Shown here: piece by piece, positions 44,509 to 54,444 of the stretch
Numbering within the stretch: position 1 is the stretch's first letter
Layout: each line of letters opens with the position of its first letter
Assembly (NCBI RefSeq): GCF_003287275.1
Contig: NZ_QEVW01000006.1
Span: 62,001-126,000, forward strand
Reading direction: 5' to 3'
Length of the DNA stretch: 64,000 nucleotides
Source: Paenibacillus taichungensis
GTDB taxonomy: Bacteria > Bacillota > Bacilli > Paenibacillales > Paenibacillaceae
Program-made: the position numbers and the translations under genes
The notes under the pieces: model-generated
Databases searched by the model: none
Told to the model about the DNA's origin: nothing
Seen by the model: only the letters and a program-made list of their open reading frames with translations

Positions 44509-45317
44509 GCAGCACGCCCTCCCTTGCCCCTGAATTCGGGCTGCCATGGGGTTAGCCAGCGCTCAGCAAGGCTGATGGCAAGATACGAGATGAGTCCAAT
44601 GCCAATGCTGAGCATGATGGTCGCCCAGAACATGCCAATTTGGGCACTGCCATAATACAAGGAACTGACCATCAGTACACCAAGTCCATCCGGGGCTCCC
44701 ATTAGCTCCACCACAATGGAAGAGGTGACTGCAAGTGGAGCAGCTATTTTCATACCGGAAAACAGACCGGGCAGCGCTGAGGGCAGCAGACATTTGATAT
44801 AACGCGCAGGCAGGGAAGCTCCACAGGAACGCATAAGCTCCAGATGCTCCGGTGCTGCACTTTTTAATCCTTTGAGTGTGTGGATGATAATCGGGAAGAA
44901 CGTAACGTAAGCCGCCATTATAATTCGGGCCCACTCGGCGTTATGGATGATGCCATAGACAATGGGCGCAAGACCGATTACGGGCACCATCTGGGAAGAG
45001 ATGACATACGGAGATAAGGTGCGTTCCACCCAAGCCGCCACACTCATGAGCAGGGCCAACAGCAGACCCAACACGGTCCCACCGGCAAAACCGATCGCTG
45101 CATTCCCAAACGTTACGGCCCCCTGTTCAGCCAATGTGCCTGAGTACCGAAACAGGGCTGCGAGAACCTCATGGAGATAAGGAAGACGGGATGCTGCTTG
45201 CTGGGGTGACATGAACAAGTGGAGAATCCAGGCGATACCTTCCCACAGGAGCAATACGGACAAAATCCAGATCACTACCCAGGAGCGAAAACCCAGCTTA
45301 TTGGTGTGCAGGAACAT
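44505..45317 (-). CDS. ABC transporter permease, SsuC/ThiX type (second)
   Basis: 270-residue permease with six predicted helices and EAA loop ELMRSCGASLPARYIKCLLPSALPGLFSGMKIAAPLAV. It is the partner of the downstream permease. The start is uncertain: I use the ATG at 45317, which overlaps the ATPase gene by 20 nt; GGAG is 13 nt upstream. An ATG at 45338 is possible but has no ribosome site. Confidence 0.84.
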   Translation of the reverse strand: MFLHTNKLGFRSWVVIWILSVLLLWEGIAWILHLFMSPQQAASRLPYLHEVLAALFRYSGTLAEQGAVTFGNAAIGFAGGTVLGLLLALLMSVAAWVERTLSPYVISSQMVPVIGLAPIVYGIIHNAEWARIIMAAYVTFFPIIIHTLKGLKSAAPEHLELMRSCGASLPARYIKCLLPSALPGLFSGMKIAAPLAVTSSIVVELMGAPDGLGVLMVSSLYYGSAQIGMFWATIMLSIGIGLISYLAISLAERWLTPWQPEFRGKGGRAA

Positions 45318-46113
45318 GGATTGGATCACGCTCCTCATAGAAACAATTGCGGATGGTGGTCATCATGCGGTAAAAGGCTTCGGTTTCCCTCAGCTCTCGG
45401 TCCCGCTCAGCTGGCAGGTTGACGGAATGAATGGAGTGCACCTGACCAGGGTGTGCGGAGAGGACGATGATTCGATCAGATAGAAATACGGCTTCGGGGA
45501 TACTGTGTGTAACAAAAAGGAATGTCTTGCCTGTAGATCGCTTAATATCAAGCAGCTCCAGCTGCAGCTTCTCCTTCGTGAATTCATCCAGTGCGGAAAA
45601 AGGTTCATCCATAAGCAGCAATGGCGGATCAAGCGCGAGTGCACGTGCAATGGAAACACGCTGCTGCATGCCCCCACTGAGCTGCCATGGATAATGGTCA
45701 GCAAAACGGGTCAGCCCGACCATTTCAAGCAGTTCACCACTCATGCGGCGGCACTCCTTCCGGCTTGTGCCGAGCAGTTCCAGTGGAAGCTCTACATTGT
45801 GGCGCACCGTGCGCCAATCAAACAGAGCTGGAGTCTGGAACACGATACCGAACTGGCGCTGCAACCGCGCCCGCTCCGGTTCTTCTCCGGCAACACGGAT
45901 GCTGCCTGTCGTTGGTTGGAGCAAATCGGCTACGAGTCGCAGCAGGGTGGACTTGCCACACCCCGAGGGGCCAAGCAGAGAGACAAATTCATTGGAATGG
46001 ATTTGAAATGAAACATCGGACAAAGCGGTAACTTGTTGTGCTCCACTGCCAAATACAACGGACACATGATTCAGTTCAATATGGCAGGTGTCGGGGACGA
46101 TGATAGAGGACAT
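45298..46113 (-). CDS. ABC transporter ATP-binding protein
   Basis: 271-residue nucleotide-binding subunit with Walker A GPSGCGKST, Q-loop in GIVFQTPALFDWR, signature LSGGMQQRVSIARAL, Walker B LLLMDEPFSALD and the switch His in FVTHSIPEAVFL. Of the SsuB/TauB/NMT1-partner class. It is the first gene of the long minus-strand pyrimidine operon, so import and degradation are co-expressed. The ATG at 46113 is 7 nt from GGAG; another ATG 6 nt earlier is too close to it. Confidence 0.9.
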   Translation of the reverse strand: MSSIIVPDTCHIELNHVSVVFGSGAQQVTALSDVSFQIHSNEFVSLLGPSGCGKSTLLRLVADLLQPTTGSIRVAGEEPERARLQRQFGIVFQTPALFDWRTVRHNVELPLELLGTSRKECRRMSGELLEMVGLTRFADHYPWQLSGGMQQRVSIARALALDPPLLLMDEPFSALDEFTKEKLQLELLDIKRSTGKTFLFVTHSIPEAVFLSDRIIVLSAHPGQVHSIHSVNLPAERDRELRETEAFYRMMTTIRNCFYEERDPIHVPAHQ

Positions 46114-46275
46114 AGGCATTCTCCTTTTCGCGGGAAGCTCGCAATCTTTTCACACCAAGGCTGAATGGAAGGTTTATATACACGAACGCAACAGGTTTTG
46201 CTTGTTAGGTAATACTATATATCTTTGGGCCGGAATTACATTATACAGACTGTTTTGAGTATGGGCCTGTTCATG

Positions 46276-46288
46276 TTACACAGTGTAA
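46276..46288. promoter_or_regulatory. Palindrome upstream of the pyrimidine operon
   Basis: TTACAC-A-GTGTAA is a perfect 13-bp palindrome about 165 nt upstream of the first gene. A minus-strand TATAAT, TATAAT within GTCTGTATAATG, lies between it and the gene at about 46241-46246. It is a candidate regulator site. Confidence 0.4.
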
Positions 46289-46658
46289 AATGATACCAAT
46301 TCTCAGTCCTAAACATGTCAATGTCCTTGTATGTTATCTAACATCTGCTTCACTCACACAGAACTCTTGTAATATTCAAATAAAGGCGCATAATCATTTG
46401 TATTTATTGATTAAATATTCGGAAAATATGACATATACCCTCGTATTCTTGGTGATTTTCTTGTATAAACATTGATAACAGCATTTTCGCAAAATGCTCA
46501 TATAGAAGGACGTGAAATCTCGCCCCGATACGGTGTCTGGTTCTGGGATCATGAAGGCGGTGTCATTGATTCCCGTCCACCACCCATAGTGGCTGGATAA
46601 TCGCGTTTCCGAACAGTCTCGCAAAAGATTTTCAAAATCAGAAATCGGGGTGGTCCGT
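46289..46658. other. Intergenic region before the chemotaxis receptor
   Basis: AT-rich DNA without a recognised gene. The last 150 nt have short open frames, but none joins the receptor frame with a family-like sequence. No sigmaD promoter of good quality was found. Confidence 0.4.
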
Positions 46659-48881
46659 ATGTTTGATTGGCTGGGATGGAGAAAAGGGTGGCCGCTGTGG
46701 CGGTCGTATCGGTTGAATGCAAATATTAAGCAAGATGTAGAAGAAATATTTGAGGGGATCGCCGAGACCCGGCGGCAGCTTTTGATGGATTGGGCCGAAG
46801 AGCAGTGGAATCATCTGGATCGATTGCTTCAGCAAATACGGACCGTTCATCCGCAGGGTGTACTGCAAAGTACGGAAGATGTACAAGGATTGGAGGTATG
46901 GTTCGCAGCAAGTTATGTACGCGCTACGGATAGTACTGAGCTTTTTATGCTGAACGAGCAAAACCAGGTTGTATTTTCTACATATAAGAAACATATTGGA
47001 CAAGTCTACGAAGATGGAAATGATTTGATAGGACCAGGATTGAGGCATACCCAAGCGGATATCAACGGACAAAAGTGTCTGTTTGGACCTTATTCTGATC
47101 CGCTCACACTAGAAATTGGACCACGTTCTTCCACTTTTCACGATGATGTAACCTTGATTTTTATCGAACCCATCATGGAAAACGGCCGTTACATCGGTTC
47201 CCTGTGCAGTCGCGTGCCTAATGATGTATTGGGCGATCTGATCCAACGTGAATCAGGCCACATCTACCCCGATTCCGGGGATAATTATCTTTTTATGGCT
47301 GAATCAAGACTGCGGCCCACGCTTCAACCCGGGACTGCCCTGTCCCGCAGCCGCTTCGAGGATCTTACATTCACTCATGGGGAGAATCTGAAAGACGGCG
47401 TAACCACCGAATGGGGCGTTGTATCTGTTAAAGAACATACCGAATTGGAACTGATGTTTACCGATCCTTCCACCAACGAACTGCATCCTGGTGTAGCGAA
47501 TACCATTCGCAATGGCTCCAATCTGTTTGTGGCTTTTCCGGGTTATTCAGACTATCGTCATATATCAGTTATTGGTAAAGGCATCACGTTCCAACTTCCC
47601 CACTGTCCGGATCTGTGGGGCATGATGTGTGAAGGTGATCTGGAGGAAGTGTATCGGATACGCAGCATTGGCTGGCGCCAATTCAAGCAGCACAGCTTGT
47701 ACATCCTGTTGTCGGGCATTGCGGGAGCGGCACTTGTATATGCGCTGACTGGAAGTGCATGGAGCGCAGCAGCTATCGCTACCTTTAATATCATCTATGG
47801 ATTCCTGACTGCAAGCCAGCTGCAACGAAAACATGTTCAACGGGTCCATGAGGATTTACGCCGCATTAGCCGATTTATTCGAATTAACGCCGAAGGCAAA
47901 GGGGATCTGACCCAGCGTCTGGATACGTCGGCTTTTGCCCAGGATGAATCAGGTGAGCTGGCGAAATGGATTAATAATATGATCGACTCTCTTGAAGGAA
48001 TTATGCTCAAGGTACAGCTTGCCACCGTGGATGTGATGAACAACCAGCACCAGATGCGGGCGTCAACGGAAACTACACATGGAACAACCGAACGTGTAAA
48101 TCTCAAACTCGGCTCCATGATTCAGGGGATACGCAAGCAGCTAGAGGACCTGGATCAGGCCAAAGTAGCCGCCGACGAAATGCGCCTCACCTTACAGCAG
48201 CTTGAAGTGTCCGCCACAGAGCAGATTGACGTTGCGCGTCAGGAAGTGGAGCGTATCGGAGACAAAATGACTCAGATTTCTGGAGCAGTGTCCGACACCA
48301 ACCATACGATTCTATCTTTTATGTCGACCATGCAGGACATCTACCGTGCACTTGCTGTCATTGATGAAATTTCGGCACAAACCAACCTGCTCGCACTGAA
48401 TGCTTCCATAGAAGCAGCCCATGTTGGCGAACACGGACGTGGATTTGCCGTCGTTGCCGGTGAAATCCGCAAACTTGCCGAACTATCCCGTTCCTCCACG
48501 GAAGATATTCATCAGATTCTGGATAATATCTCTGTAGCGGCAGGAGCAGCCTCACAATCCATCAAGGAAGGCGATCAGGTGCTGGCTGAAGGCACCACCC
48601 TTGTTCAGGCTGCTTCGCGTTTGCTCCAAAGTGCGACGGCTGAAGAGCCCCAAAGAACACAGGTTGTAGATCAGGTCGTGGTATTGATGGAGAATATCGC
48701 AGCCATCAGCCACAAAAACCGTTCCACGTCTTCGGAGGTGGAAGCTGAGATGGTCGAGCTTATTAACGACATGCTGCACGTTCAGCATTCATCGCACAAT
48801 GTAGAAGCCATCACGGTCTTCTTGCAACAGCTTGTCGGACAATTTCAACTGACCCCTTCCGATAAAAACGTAATTATCTGA
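46659..48881 (+). CDS. Methyl-accepting chemotaxis protein with internal membrane hairpin
   Basis: 740-residue receptor. Residues 1 to about 350 form a large N-terminal region without a membrane helix at the start. Then come two close hydrophobic segments ([20 protein letters not shown] and [20 protein letters not shown]), a HAMP-like stretch, and the coiled-coil signalling domain with the hairpin tip [39 protein letters not shown]. His-Val replaces the usual Arg-Ala in the tip (AAHVGEHG). The topology would leave both ends in the cytoplasm, so it would sense an internal signal or the membrane state. Start at 46659, with GGGGTGG just upstream. Not in a che operon. Confidence 0.85.
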   Translation: MFDWLGWRKGWPLWRSYRLNANIKQDVEEIFEGIAETRRQLLMDWAEEQWNHLDRLLQQIRTVHPQGVLQSTEDVQGLEVWFAASYVRATDSTELFMLNEQNQVVFSTYKKHIGQVYEDGNDLIGPGLRHTQADINGQKCLFGPYSDPLTLEIGPRSSTFHDDVTLIFIEPIMENGRYIGSLCSRVPNDVLGDLIQRESGHIYPDSGDNYLFMAESRLRPTLQPGTALSRSRFEDLTFTHGENLKDGVTTEWGVVSVKEHTELELMFTDPSTNELHPGVANTIRNGSNLFVAFPGYSDYRHISVIGKGITFQLPHCPDLWGMMCEGDLEEVYRIRSIGWRQFKQHSLYILLSGIAGAALVYALTGSAWSAAAIATFNIIYGFLTASQLQRKHVQRVHEDLRRISRFIRINAEGKGDLTQRLDTSAFAQDESGELAKWINNMIDSLEGIMLKVQLATVDVMNNQHQMRASTETTHGTTERVNLKLGSMIQGIRKQLEDLDQAKVAADEMRLTLQQLEVSATEQIDVARQEVERIGDKMTQISGAVSDTNHTILSFMSTMQDIYRALAVIDEISAQTNLLALNASIEAAHVGEHGRGFAVVAGEIRKLAELSRSSTEDIHQILDNISVAAGAASQSIKEGDQVLAEGTTLVQAASRLLQSATAEEPQRTQVVDQVVVLMENIAAISHKNRSTSSEVEAEMVELINDMLHVQHSSHNVEAITVFLQQLVGQFQLTPSDKNVII

Positions 48882-49000
48882 CGTCATCATTGACGCGGAT
48901 TGGAGAAATAGCTAAAATTTGATGCAACTGTTGGTTTAGATATTGTCGGTTCATCTCATATAGAAGCTTTCCAATCTGAATCAATGAAAGGGTGGTCTGC

Positions 49001-50002
49001 ATGGAAATGCTCCAGGATTCTTTTGGCAGAATACATGACTACATCCGTATTTCTGTTACGGACCGCTGTAATTTGCGTTGTGTGTACTGTATGCCCGAAG
49101 AAGGCATGGAATTTGCCCCGCATGACCAAATTATGAGCTACGAGGAAATCGCACAGGTGCTCAAAGTGCTGGCTCCAATGGGAATGCGCAAAGTCCGTCT
49201 GACCGGAGGCGAGCCTCTGGTACGGAAAGATCTGCATCAACTCGTAAGTATGATCTCGGCCATTGACGGGATTGAAGATATTGCGTTAACTACCAATGCA
49301 TTGTTGCTGGACAAACAGGCCCAGGCCCTGAAAGATGCTGGACTGAACCGGATTAATATTAGTCTGGATTCCCTGCAGGCGAGCCGGTTCTCCATGATTA
49401 CTCGCGGCGGGGATGTAAATAAGGTGCTAAAAGGCATTGAAGCCGCCACGGCAGTTGGACTTGCTCCGATCAAGCTGAATGTCGTCTTAATGAAGGGCAT
49501 CAATGATGATGAGATCAAAGATTTCATTGCCATGACCATAGATCAGCCATTACATGTGCGCTTCATTGAATATATGCCGATTGGGCAGGCTTCAGATTCA
49601 TGGCGCAAATCGTATTTGCCGCTGGAAGCAGTCACGGACGTATGCGCGGAGGCTGGCTGGACGGTGGAAAATACGACAGGTCCGGCAGGTAATGGTCCAT
49701 CACGAAACATGAAGATTGCCGGTTCACAAGGGACATTCGGATTGATCCATCCGGTCAGTGATCACTTCTGTGATAACTGCAACCGACTCCGCCTGACAGC
49801 AGACGGGCATATCAAAGCTTGTCTGTACTGGTCGGATGAATACAATGTTCGCCGCTTCGTAGATGCCCCCGATGCTATGGCAGCTCTCTTCCTCAAGGCC
49901 CTTGGCACCAAACCGAAGAATCACGAAATGGCGCTGGCCCTAGAGCAAAAAATGCAAAGTCATACACCGACGGTACGACGGATGTCCCAGATTGGTGGTT
50001 AG
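49001..50002 (+). CDS. moaA: GTP 3',8-cyclase MoaA
   Basis: Radical SAM enzyme that, with MoaC, turns GTP into cyclic pyranopterin monophosphate, the first step of molybdenum cofactor synthesis. The 333 residues have the SAM cluster motif CNLRCVYC, the RLTGGEPL region, and the C-terminal cluster [19 protein letters not shown] with the double-Gly tail IGG required for activity. The ATG at 49001 follows AAAGGGTGG. It stands alone between chemotaxis genes; another cofactor gene, mobA, is 13 kb away. Confidence 0.95.
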   Translation: MEMLQDSFGRIHDYIRISVTDRCNLRCVYCMPEEGMEFAPHDQIMSYEEIAQVLKVLAPMGMRKVRLTGGEPLVRKDLHQLVSMISAIDGIEDIALTTNALLLDKQAQALKDAGLNRINISLDSLQASRFSMITRGGDVNKVLKGIEAATAVGLAPIKLNVVLMKGINDDEIKDFIAMTIDQPLHVRFIEYMPIGQASDSWRKSYLPLEAVTDVCAEAGWTVENTTGPAGNGPSRNMKIAGSQGTFGLIHPVSDHFCDNCNRLRLTADGHIKACLYWSDEYNVRRFVDAPDAMAALFLKALGTKPKNHEMALALEQKMQSHTPTVRRMSQIGG

Positions 50003-50115
50003 AAAAGCGTGATCCGGCGGGTAACACATCCATATGTATGTGCATCAGCGCAGGCAGATATAACAAATGTACGCACCCGATATACTTCACAAAATACAGC
50101 CATTATCAATGTACT

Positions 50116-50156
50116 AAAAGCTGCTGAGGTCAGATGATCCTCAGCAGCTTTTTTTT
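50116..50156 (+). terminator. Terminator after moaA
   Basis: Perfect stem AAAAGCTGCTGAGG / CCTCAGCAGCTTTT with a 9-nt loop, then further T residues. A strong intrinsic terminator. Confidence 0.9.
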
Positions 50157-50325
50157 CATATATTTTTCTTTTGTCTAACCTTTTTGATCCATTTTCCTGA
50201 TTCCAAAATTAAAATAAAATTATTCTGCCATTTGCCCTATTTAGGCCTTCAAGAATCCAGCAATTCTGACGATGAATATACAATACATCACGATAATACG
50301 CACACATATATAGGAGTTGATCCAA
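50157..50325. other. Leader region of the soluble chemotaxis receptor gene
   Basis: AT-rich DNA. TAAA at 50215-50218 with a 15-nt spacer to GCCCTATT is a poor sigmaD match (GCCGATAT expected). The ribosome site AGGAG is at 50312-50316. Confidence 0.35.
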
Positions 50326-51162
50326 TTGAATATTGTTGAAGCACTTGTTGCAGCAAGCCCGTATTTTAAAATCATGCTCAAGGAAAATGATTTGATGATT
50401 ACTGTTACCGATATGGAACAGTTCCGGTATTACGTTCGGAGCGAAGATTTGGATCTCGGTATCAAGGCTGGAGATCCGATCTCGCTTGAAGATCCTACAC
50501 TACGCCGGGCACTTATCCATGGTGAGACTTCAGCCAATCGTATTGAAGCGCATCATTACGGGACTCCCATTAACTCTGCGGCTACCCCGCTTCGAGATGA
50601 AGCAGGCCAGATCGTAGGCGCATTGGCCATTGGATTTTCACTCAAAAACGAGGAAAAACTGGAGCACTTCACCGACTTGATCGGAGAAATCAGCGGTAAG
50701 TTAACCGATATGGTTCAGACTGTAGCTGCTCAGTCTCAGCAACTGACCGCTTCATCTTCACAGATTTTGGACAACACACGGATGGCGGTGCAAAACTCCA
50801 GTGAAGTCACCAAAGTGGCTTCATTTATTCGTGAAATTTCGGAGCAGACGAACCTGCTAGGCCTGAATGCTGCCATTGAGGCAGCTCGAGCAGGAGAAGC
50901 AGGCGCTGGCTTTGGCGTTGTTGCTACCGAAGTACGCAAATTATCCACCGGAACCAAAGAAGCTACAGTGAACATTGAACAGTCTTTGAAGGAAGTACAG
51001 CATTCCATTCGTCAGATGGAAGAGGAGATTACATCCATCGCCCAATCCAGCAACCAGCAGGCCGAACTCGTCACCGAGTTCAGCGAGGTGATTGATCAAC
51101 TGAACAACGCATCTCAGGATCTCAAAGCTTTCATTGAATCCATGCTATTGAAGGCAGAATAA
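50326..51162 (+). CDS. Soluble methyl-accepting chemotaxis-type protein
   Basis: 278-residue cytoplasmic receptor without membrane segments. An N-terminal sensing module of about 115 residues ([20 protein letters not shown] to [13 protein letters not shown]) resembles PAS/Cache-like domains. The short signalling domain follows, with tip [40 protein letters not shown]. Such short receptors act on internal cues. The start is TTG at 50326 with AGGAG 9 nt upstream; a TTG at 50317 lies on that site. Confidence 0.85.
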   Translation: MNIVEALVAASPYFKIMLKENDLMITVTDMEQFRYYVRSEDLDLGIKAGDPISLEDPTLRRALIHGETSANRIEAHHYGTPINSAATPLRDEAGQIVGALAIGFSLKNEEKLEHFTDLIGEISGKLTDMVQTVAAQSQQLTASSSQILDNTRMAVQNSSEVTKVASFIREISEQTNLLGLNAAIEAARAGEAGAGFGVVATEVRKLSTGTKEATVNIEQSLKEVQHSIRQMEEEITSIAQSSNQQAELVTEFSEVIDQLNNASQDLKAFIESMLLKAE

Positions 51163-51209
51163 TATAGAGTACTCATTTGGCGCATTAAGTATATGGCCAG
51201 CATATAAAC

Positions 51210-51240
51210 AATCCCCACACGTTTAATGTGAGGGGATTCT
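51210..51240. terminator. Terminator between the receptor and lysE
   Basis: Stem AATCCCCxCAC / GTGxGGGGATT with a 7-nt loop and TCTTTTCTATTTTT on the plus side. It mainly serves the receptor gene; it also sits at the end of the convergent lysE gene. Confidence 0.7.
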
Positions 51241-51249
51241 TTTCTATTT

Positions 51250-51858
51250 TTACGAGAGGATCAGCTTCCACAACATCATGCACGCCATTCCGACCATGAC
51301 TACAGCGGACAACCGATTAAAGAAAACACTGACCCGGCCTGTACGATCTGTTCTACCTACCAGCCTGCCAGCACCTGCCAGTCCCAGAAACCATACCCAT
51401 GATACCACTGCCGCCGTTATTGCAAAATAAAAGCGTGCCACCCCTTCGTATTGAAGTGAACTGGTGCCGATTACGGCTACCGTGTCCAGCAAGGCATGCG
51501 GGTTAAGCAAGGAAACGGAAGCAGCAAAGGCGATCTGTCTTCCCGCAGACAGTACTGCTGCTGAACTGTTCGCAGGCCCGGATGACCTCCATATGCTCCA
51601 TGCCATATAGAGCAAAAACACACTCCCTCCTGCATACAATACATTCGCCAGAAGCGGCCATTGCAGCAAAATGAGGGACACCCCTCCGACGGCTGCTCCA
51701 ATCAACAACGTATCACTGAGTCCTGCGGTTACTATAGCTGGCAGCGCCCGTGCATAACTTCGCTGAGTCATGCCCTGATTAAAAATAAACACATTTTGTA
51801 CACCAAGTGGCAAAATCAGACCAAACGCCAGCACCACCGCGTGAATAATTACACCCAT
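51250..51858 (-). CDS. LysE/ArgO-family amino acid exporter
   Basis: 202-residue membrane protein with five to six helices. It has the family N-terminus FGLILPLGVQNVFIFNQG, the following SDTLLIGAAVGGVSLIL helix and LLNPHALLDTVAVIG. It exports basic amino acids or related solutes. It is divergent from a MocR regulator gene, a common arrangement for such exporters. GGGGGATG precedes the ATG. Confidence 0.88.
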   Translation of the reverse strand: MGVIIHAVVLAFGLILPLGVQNVFIFNQGMTQRSYARALPAIVTAGLSDTLLIGAAVGGVSLILLQWPLLANVLYAGGSVFLLYMAWSIWRSSGPANSSAAVLSAGRQIAFAASVSLLNPHALLDTVAVIGTSSLQYEGVARFYFAITAAVVSWVWFLGLAGAGRLVGRTDRTGRVSVFFNRLSAVVMVGMACMMLWKLILS

Positions 51859-51910
51859 CGTTCATCCCCCTTAGATATGTCTCCATAGTAGTAGAGATAA
51901 CGTCAGGCGT

Positions 51911-51954
51911 AACCAACCACTTGGATGGCATCGGACCCAACCAAATGATATAGT
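51911..51954 (+). promoter_or_regulatory. MocR-gene promoter and direct repeats
   Basis: ACCAACCA (51912-51919) and CCCAACCA (51936-51943) start 24 bp apart, a spacing of about two helical turns. An extended -10, TGATATAGT (51946-51954), follows. Direct repeats near such promoters are typical MocR sites, and here they lie between mocR and lysE. Confidence 0.5.
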
Positions 51955-52015
51955 GTTCAAAATAAGAGAACACGTAAATCCCATCACTCATTCTATAAGG
52001 GAGGCAAATCTACCC

Positions 52016-53503
52016 ATGAATCGTTCCGATTCTCGACAAGGGGGCAGCTGGAAGCCGGACCCCTCCCATTCCCTACCTCTGTACCGACAGATTGAAGTCT
52101 ATATCAGCGAGAAAATTACAGCCGGGGAATGGACCGCAGGATATCGGCTTCCTTCCCAACGAACATTGGCTCAATCCATGGGTGTGAACCGCAGCACGCT
52201 GGTCACTGCACTGGAAAATCTGGCCGCAGCAGGCATGATTGAAGGCAGACATGGAGGCGGAACATATGTCTGTGGCTCTGGCTGGCATGCGCTGGCTCAC
52301 GGAGCCCTGCCCAACTGGGAAGAAGCCATCGAAGAAGGCTGGTATTATCCCAATCTGCCAGAGGTACAGCAGATTAACCGGGCCGAGTTCCAGCCAGGCA
52401 TCATCAGGCTTGGTACAGGTGAGCTTGCCCCTGAACTGATGCCCCAGGAGGCTTTTAACGACATCCTCCTTGCTCTATCCAGTCATTCTCGTACACTAAA
52501 CTACCTCGAACCTCAGGGTAGTCTGGAGCTCCGTCAGGCTTTGTCCGTTTACTTGCAAGCAAGTGGCATCCAAGCCTCCCCTGACTCCATTCTGATCGTA
52601 TCCGGCTCTCTCCAGGCACTGCACCTTATCTCGGTCGGGCTTCTGCCCCGCGGATCGGCGGTCCTGCTGGAGAAACCATCTTATCTGTACTCCATTCATG
52701 CATTCCAATCCGCCGGATTGAAAATGAGCGGCATTCCGATGGATGCCGAAGGATTACACACTCCGCGTCTGGAAGATGCCGTACAGAATAATGCAAACAG
52801 GGACAGCATCTCGCTGCTCTACACGATTCCGAGCTTCCACAACCCTACCGGCTCCGTCATGAGTGACAGCCGCCGGGAAGAACTGCTCGCCACAGCACGG
52901 AACACCGGCATCTCCATATTGGAAGATGCCGCCTACAGCGACCTGTGGCTGGACAAGCCCCCGCCGCCATCGCTGAAGGCGCGTGATAAAGATGGACGGG
53001 TGCTGCATATGGGCACCTTGTCCAAGGCGGTCAGCCCCGGCCTGCGCCTCGGCTGGCTGGTTGGGCCGGAGCCGGTCATCCGTCGCCTCGCAGACATCAA
53101 GATGCAGACGGATTATGGCACCAGCTCCCTCGCTCAGGAGGCTGCAGCACTCTGGTTTGCCGATGGATACCATGAGCAGCATATGGATCGCCTGCGGCCA
53201 GAACTGCGCAGACGCAGAGACTTTATGCTAGATCTTCTGCAACGCGATTTCAGTGAACTCGCCGAGTGGAGCGTACCTGCCGGAGGATTTTATATCTGGC
53301 TCCGATTTACCGCCAGTCCTCTATCCATTCGCGAACTGTTCCATGCCTGTCTGGAGAAACATGTGCTGATCCATCCGGGGTATCTCTATGACCGTCTGGA
53401 TGCAGAGCACATTCGTCTGTCCTATGCCTATGCTTCAACGGATGAGATGGAGCGTGGTCTTCACTTGCTGGCACAGGCAGTCAAAAAGCTGATGACATCA
53501 TGA
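52016..53503 (+). CDS. MocR/PdxR-family GntR regulator with aminotransferase domain
   Basis: 495-residue fusion of a GntR winged helix (LPLYRQIEVYISEKITAGEW, then LPSQRTLAQSMGVNRSTL) and a class I aminotransferase-like domain. The PLP Lys is in GTLSKAVSPGLRLGW near residue 336, and SIPSFHNPTG-type TIPSFHNPTGSVMS is present. Usually such proteins respond to PLP, amino acids or osmolytes. Divergent placement suggests control of the lysE exporter. Start at 52016 with AAGGGAGG upstream. The second half is GC-rich compared with the surroundings. Confidence 0.88.
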   Translation: MNRSDSRQGGSWKPDPSHSLPLYRQIEVYISEKITAGEWTAGYRLPSQRTLAQSMGVNRSTLVTALENLAAAGMIEGRHGGGTYVCGSGWHALAHGALPNWEEAIEEGWYYPNLPEVQQINRAEFQPGIIRLGTGELAPELMPQEAFNDILLALSSHSRTLNYLEPQGSLELRQALSVYLQASGIQASPDSILIVSGSLQALHLISVGLLPRGSAVLLEKPSYLYSIHAFQSAGLKMSGIPMDAEGLHTPRLEDAVQNNANRDSISLLYTIPSFHNPTGSVMSDSRREELLATARNTGISILEDAAYSDLWLDKPPPPSLKARDKDGRVLHMGTLSKAVSPGLRLGWLVGPEPVIRRLADIKMQTDYGTSSLAQEAAALWFADGYHEQHMDRLRPELRRRRDFMLDLLQRDFSELAEWSVPAGGFYIWLRFTASPLSIRELFHACLEKHVLIHPGYLYDRLDAEHIRLSYAYASTDEMERGLHLLAQAVKKLMTS

Positions 53504-53510
53504 AATGAAA

Positions 53511-53565
53511 AACCGCCTTGATCGGAAGGAATGAATGACATCCCTCAGATCAAAGCGGTTCTTTT
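53511..53565. terminator. Bidirectional terminator between mocR and the sugar ABC operon
   Basis: AACCGCxTTGATC / GATCAAxGCGGTT stem with one mismatch and a 24-nt loop. It has CTTTT on the plus side and TTTTTCATTTC on the minus side, serving both convergent units. Confidence 0.8.
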
Positions 53566-53616
53566 GAGTTTTTGTATTAATAAGACAGAAACATCTAGAT
53601 CGCAAGCAGGTTTTCC

Positions 53617-54444
53617 TTACCCTTTTACCGCCCCTTCTGCAATGCCCTCCATGATGAACTTTTGGAAGAACGCATAGATGAGAACTACTGGAATCGCGGT
53701 AAGTACAAGGGAGGACAAAATCAACGGCCATTCCTTATTGTACTCGCCAAACAGCATGTTCGTGGACAGAATTAGTGTATAGCGATTCACATCCGTCAGC
53801 ATGAGCAGCGGCAGCAGGAAGTCGTTCCAGATCCACAGGAAGTCCAAGATGGCGATGGTGACCGTAATTGGCAGCAACAATGGGAAGATAATCTGAAAGA
53901 ACGTCTGGAACTCATTACATCCATCCATCTGTGCCGACTCTTCCAATTCACGCGGGATGGACTTAACAAACCCGTGATAGAGGAAGATGGCCATGTTTAC
54001 ACCAAGTCCAATATAGATGAGGGCCAATCCGTATGTGCTTCCTTGGACGTGAAGTCCTTTGGCAACCCGTGTCAGCGGAATCATGATCGAGTGAAAAGGA
54101 ACGAGCATGGATGCCACGAACAGGAAGAAGATCAGGTTGCTCAATCTGCCTGAAGTACGCGACAGCTTGTATCCGGCCAATGAAGCGCAGAATACGATAC
54201 CGCCAATCCCCAGGAAGGATACAATCGCCGAGTTCAAAGAGCTGCCCAGCAGGTTGATTTTGTGAAATGCATCCGAGTAGTTTTCCCAATGAAATGTCGT
54301 TGGGAGAGCTATAAAGGACTGGAACATTTCGCCTTGTGTTTTGAATGAGTTCACAATCGCCATGTAGATAGGCAGCATTGCGACGAGGGAGCCCAGCACC
54401 AGCAGCAGTCGAATCAGGTAGCTGTTAATTCGTTGCATCCTCAT
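53617..54444 (-). CDS. Sugar ABC transporter permease, MalG type
   Basis: 275-residue carbohydrate importer permease with six helices and an EAA loop EESAQMDGCNEFQTFFQIIFPLLLPI. It is the partner of the MalF-type permease, with a 4-nt overlap. The C-terminal FQKFIMEGIAEGAVKG is typical. It belongs to the CUT1 (oligosaccharide) class. No ATPase gene is present, so a shared MsmX-type ATPase elsewhere is likely. Confidence 0.9.
   Translation of the reverse strand: MRMQRINSYLIRLLLVLGSLVAMLPIYMAIVNSFKTQGEMFQSFIALPTTFHWENYSDAFHKINLLGSSLNSAIVSFLGIGGIVFCASLAGYKLSRTSGRLSNLIFFLFVASMLVPFHSIMIPLTRVAKGLHVQGSTYGLALIYIGLGVNMAIFLYHGFVKSIPRELEESAQMDGCNEFQTFFQIIFPLLLPITVTIAILDFLWIWNDFLLPLLMLTDVNRYTLILSTNMLFGEYNKEWPLILSSLVLTAIPVVLIYAFFQKFIMEGIAEGAVKG

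Noticed and set aside
46500..46658. Missing N-terminal helix of the large chemotaxis receptor due to a frameshift
   Set aside because: Upstream frames carry no hydrophobic segment of helix length and end in stops, so I see no sign of a broken gene.
50215..50241. SigmaD promoter for the soluble chemotaxis receptor
   Set aside because: TAAA and the 15-nt spacer fit, but the -10 GCCCTATT shares only 4 of 8 positions with GCCGATAT.
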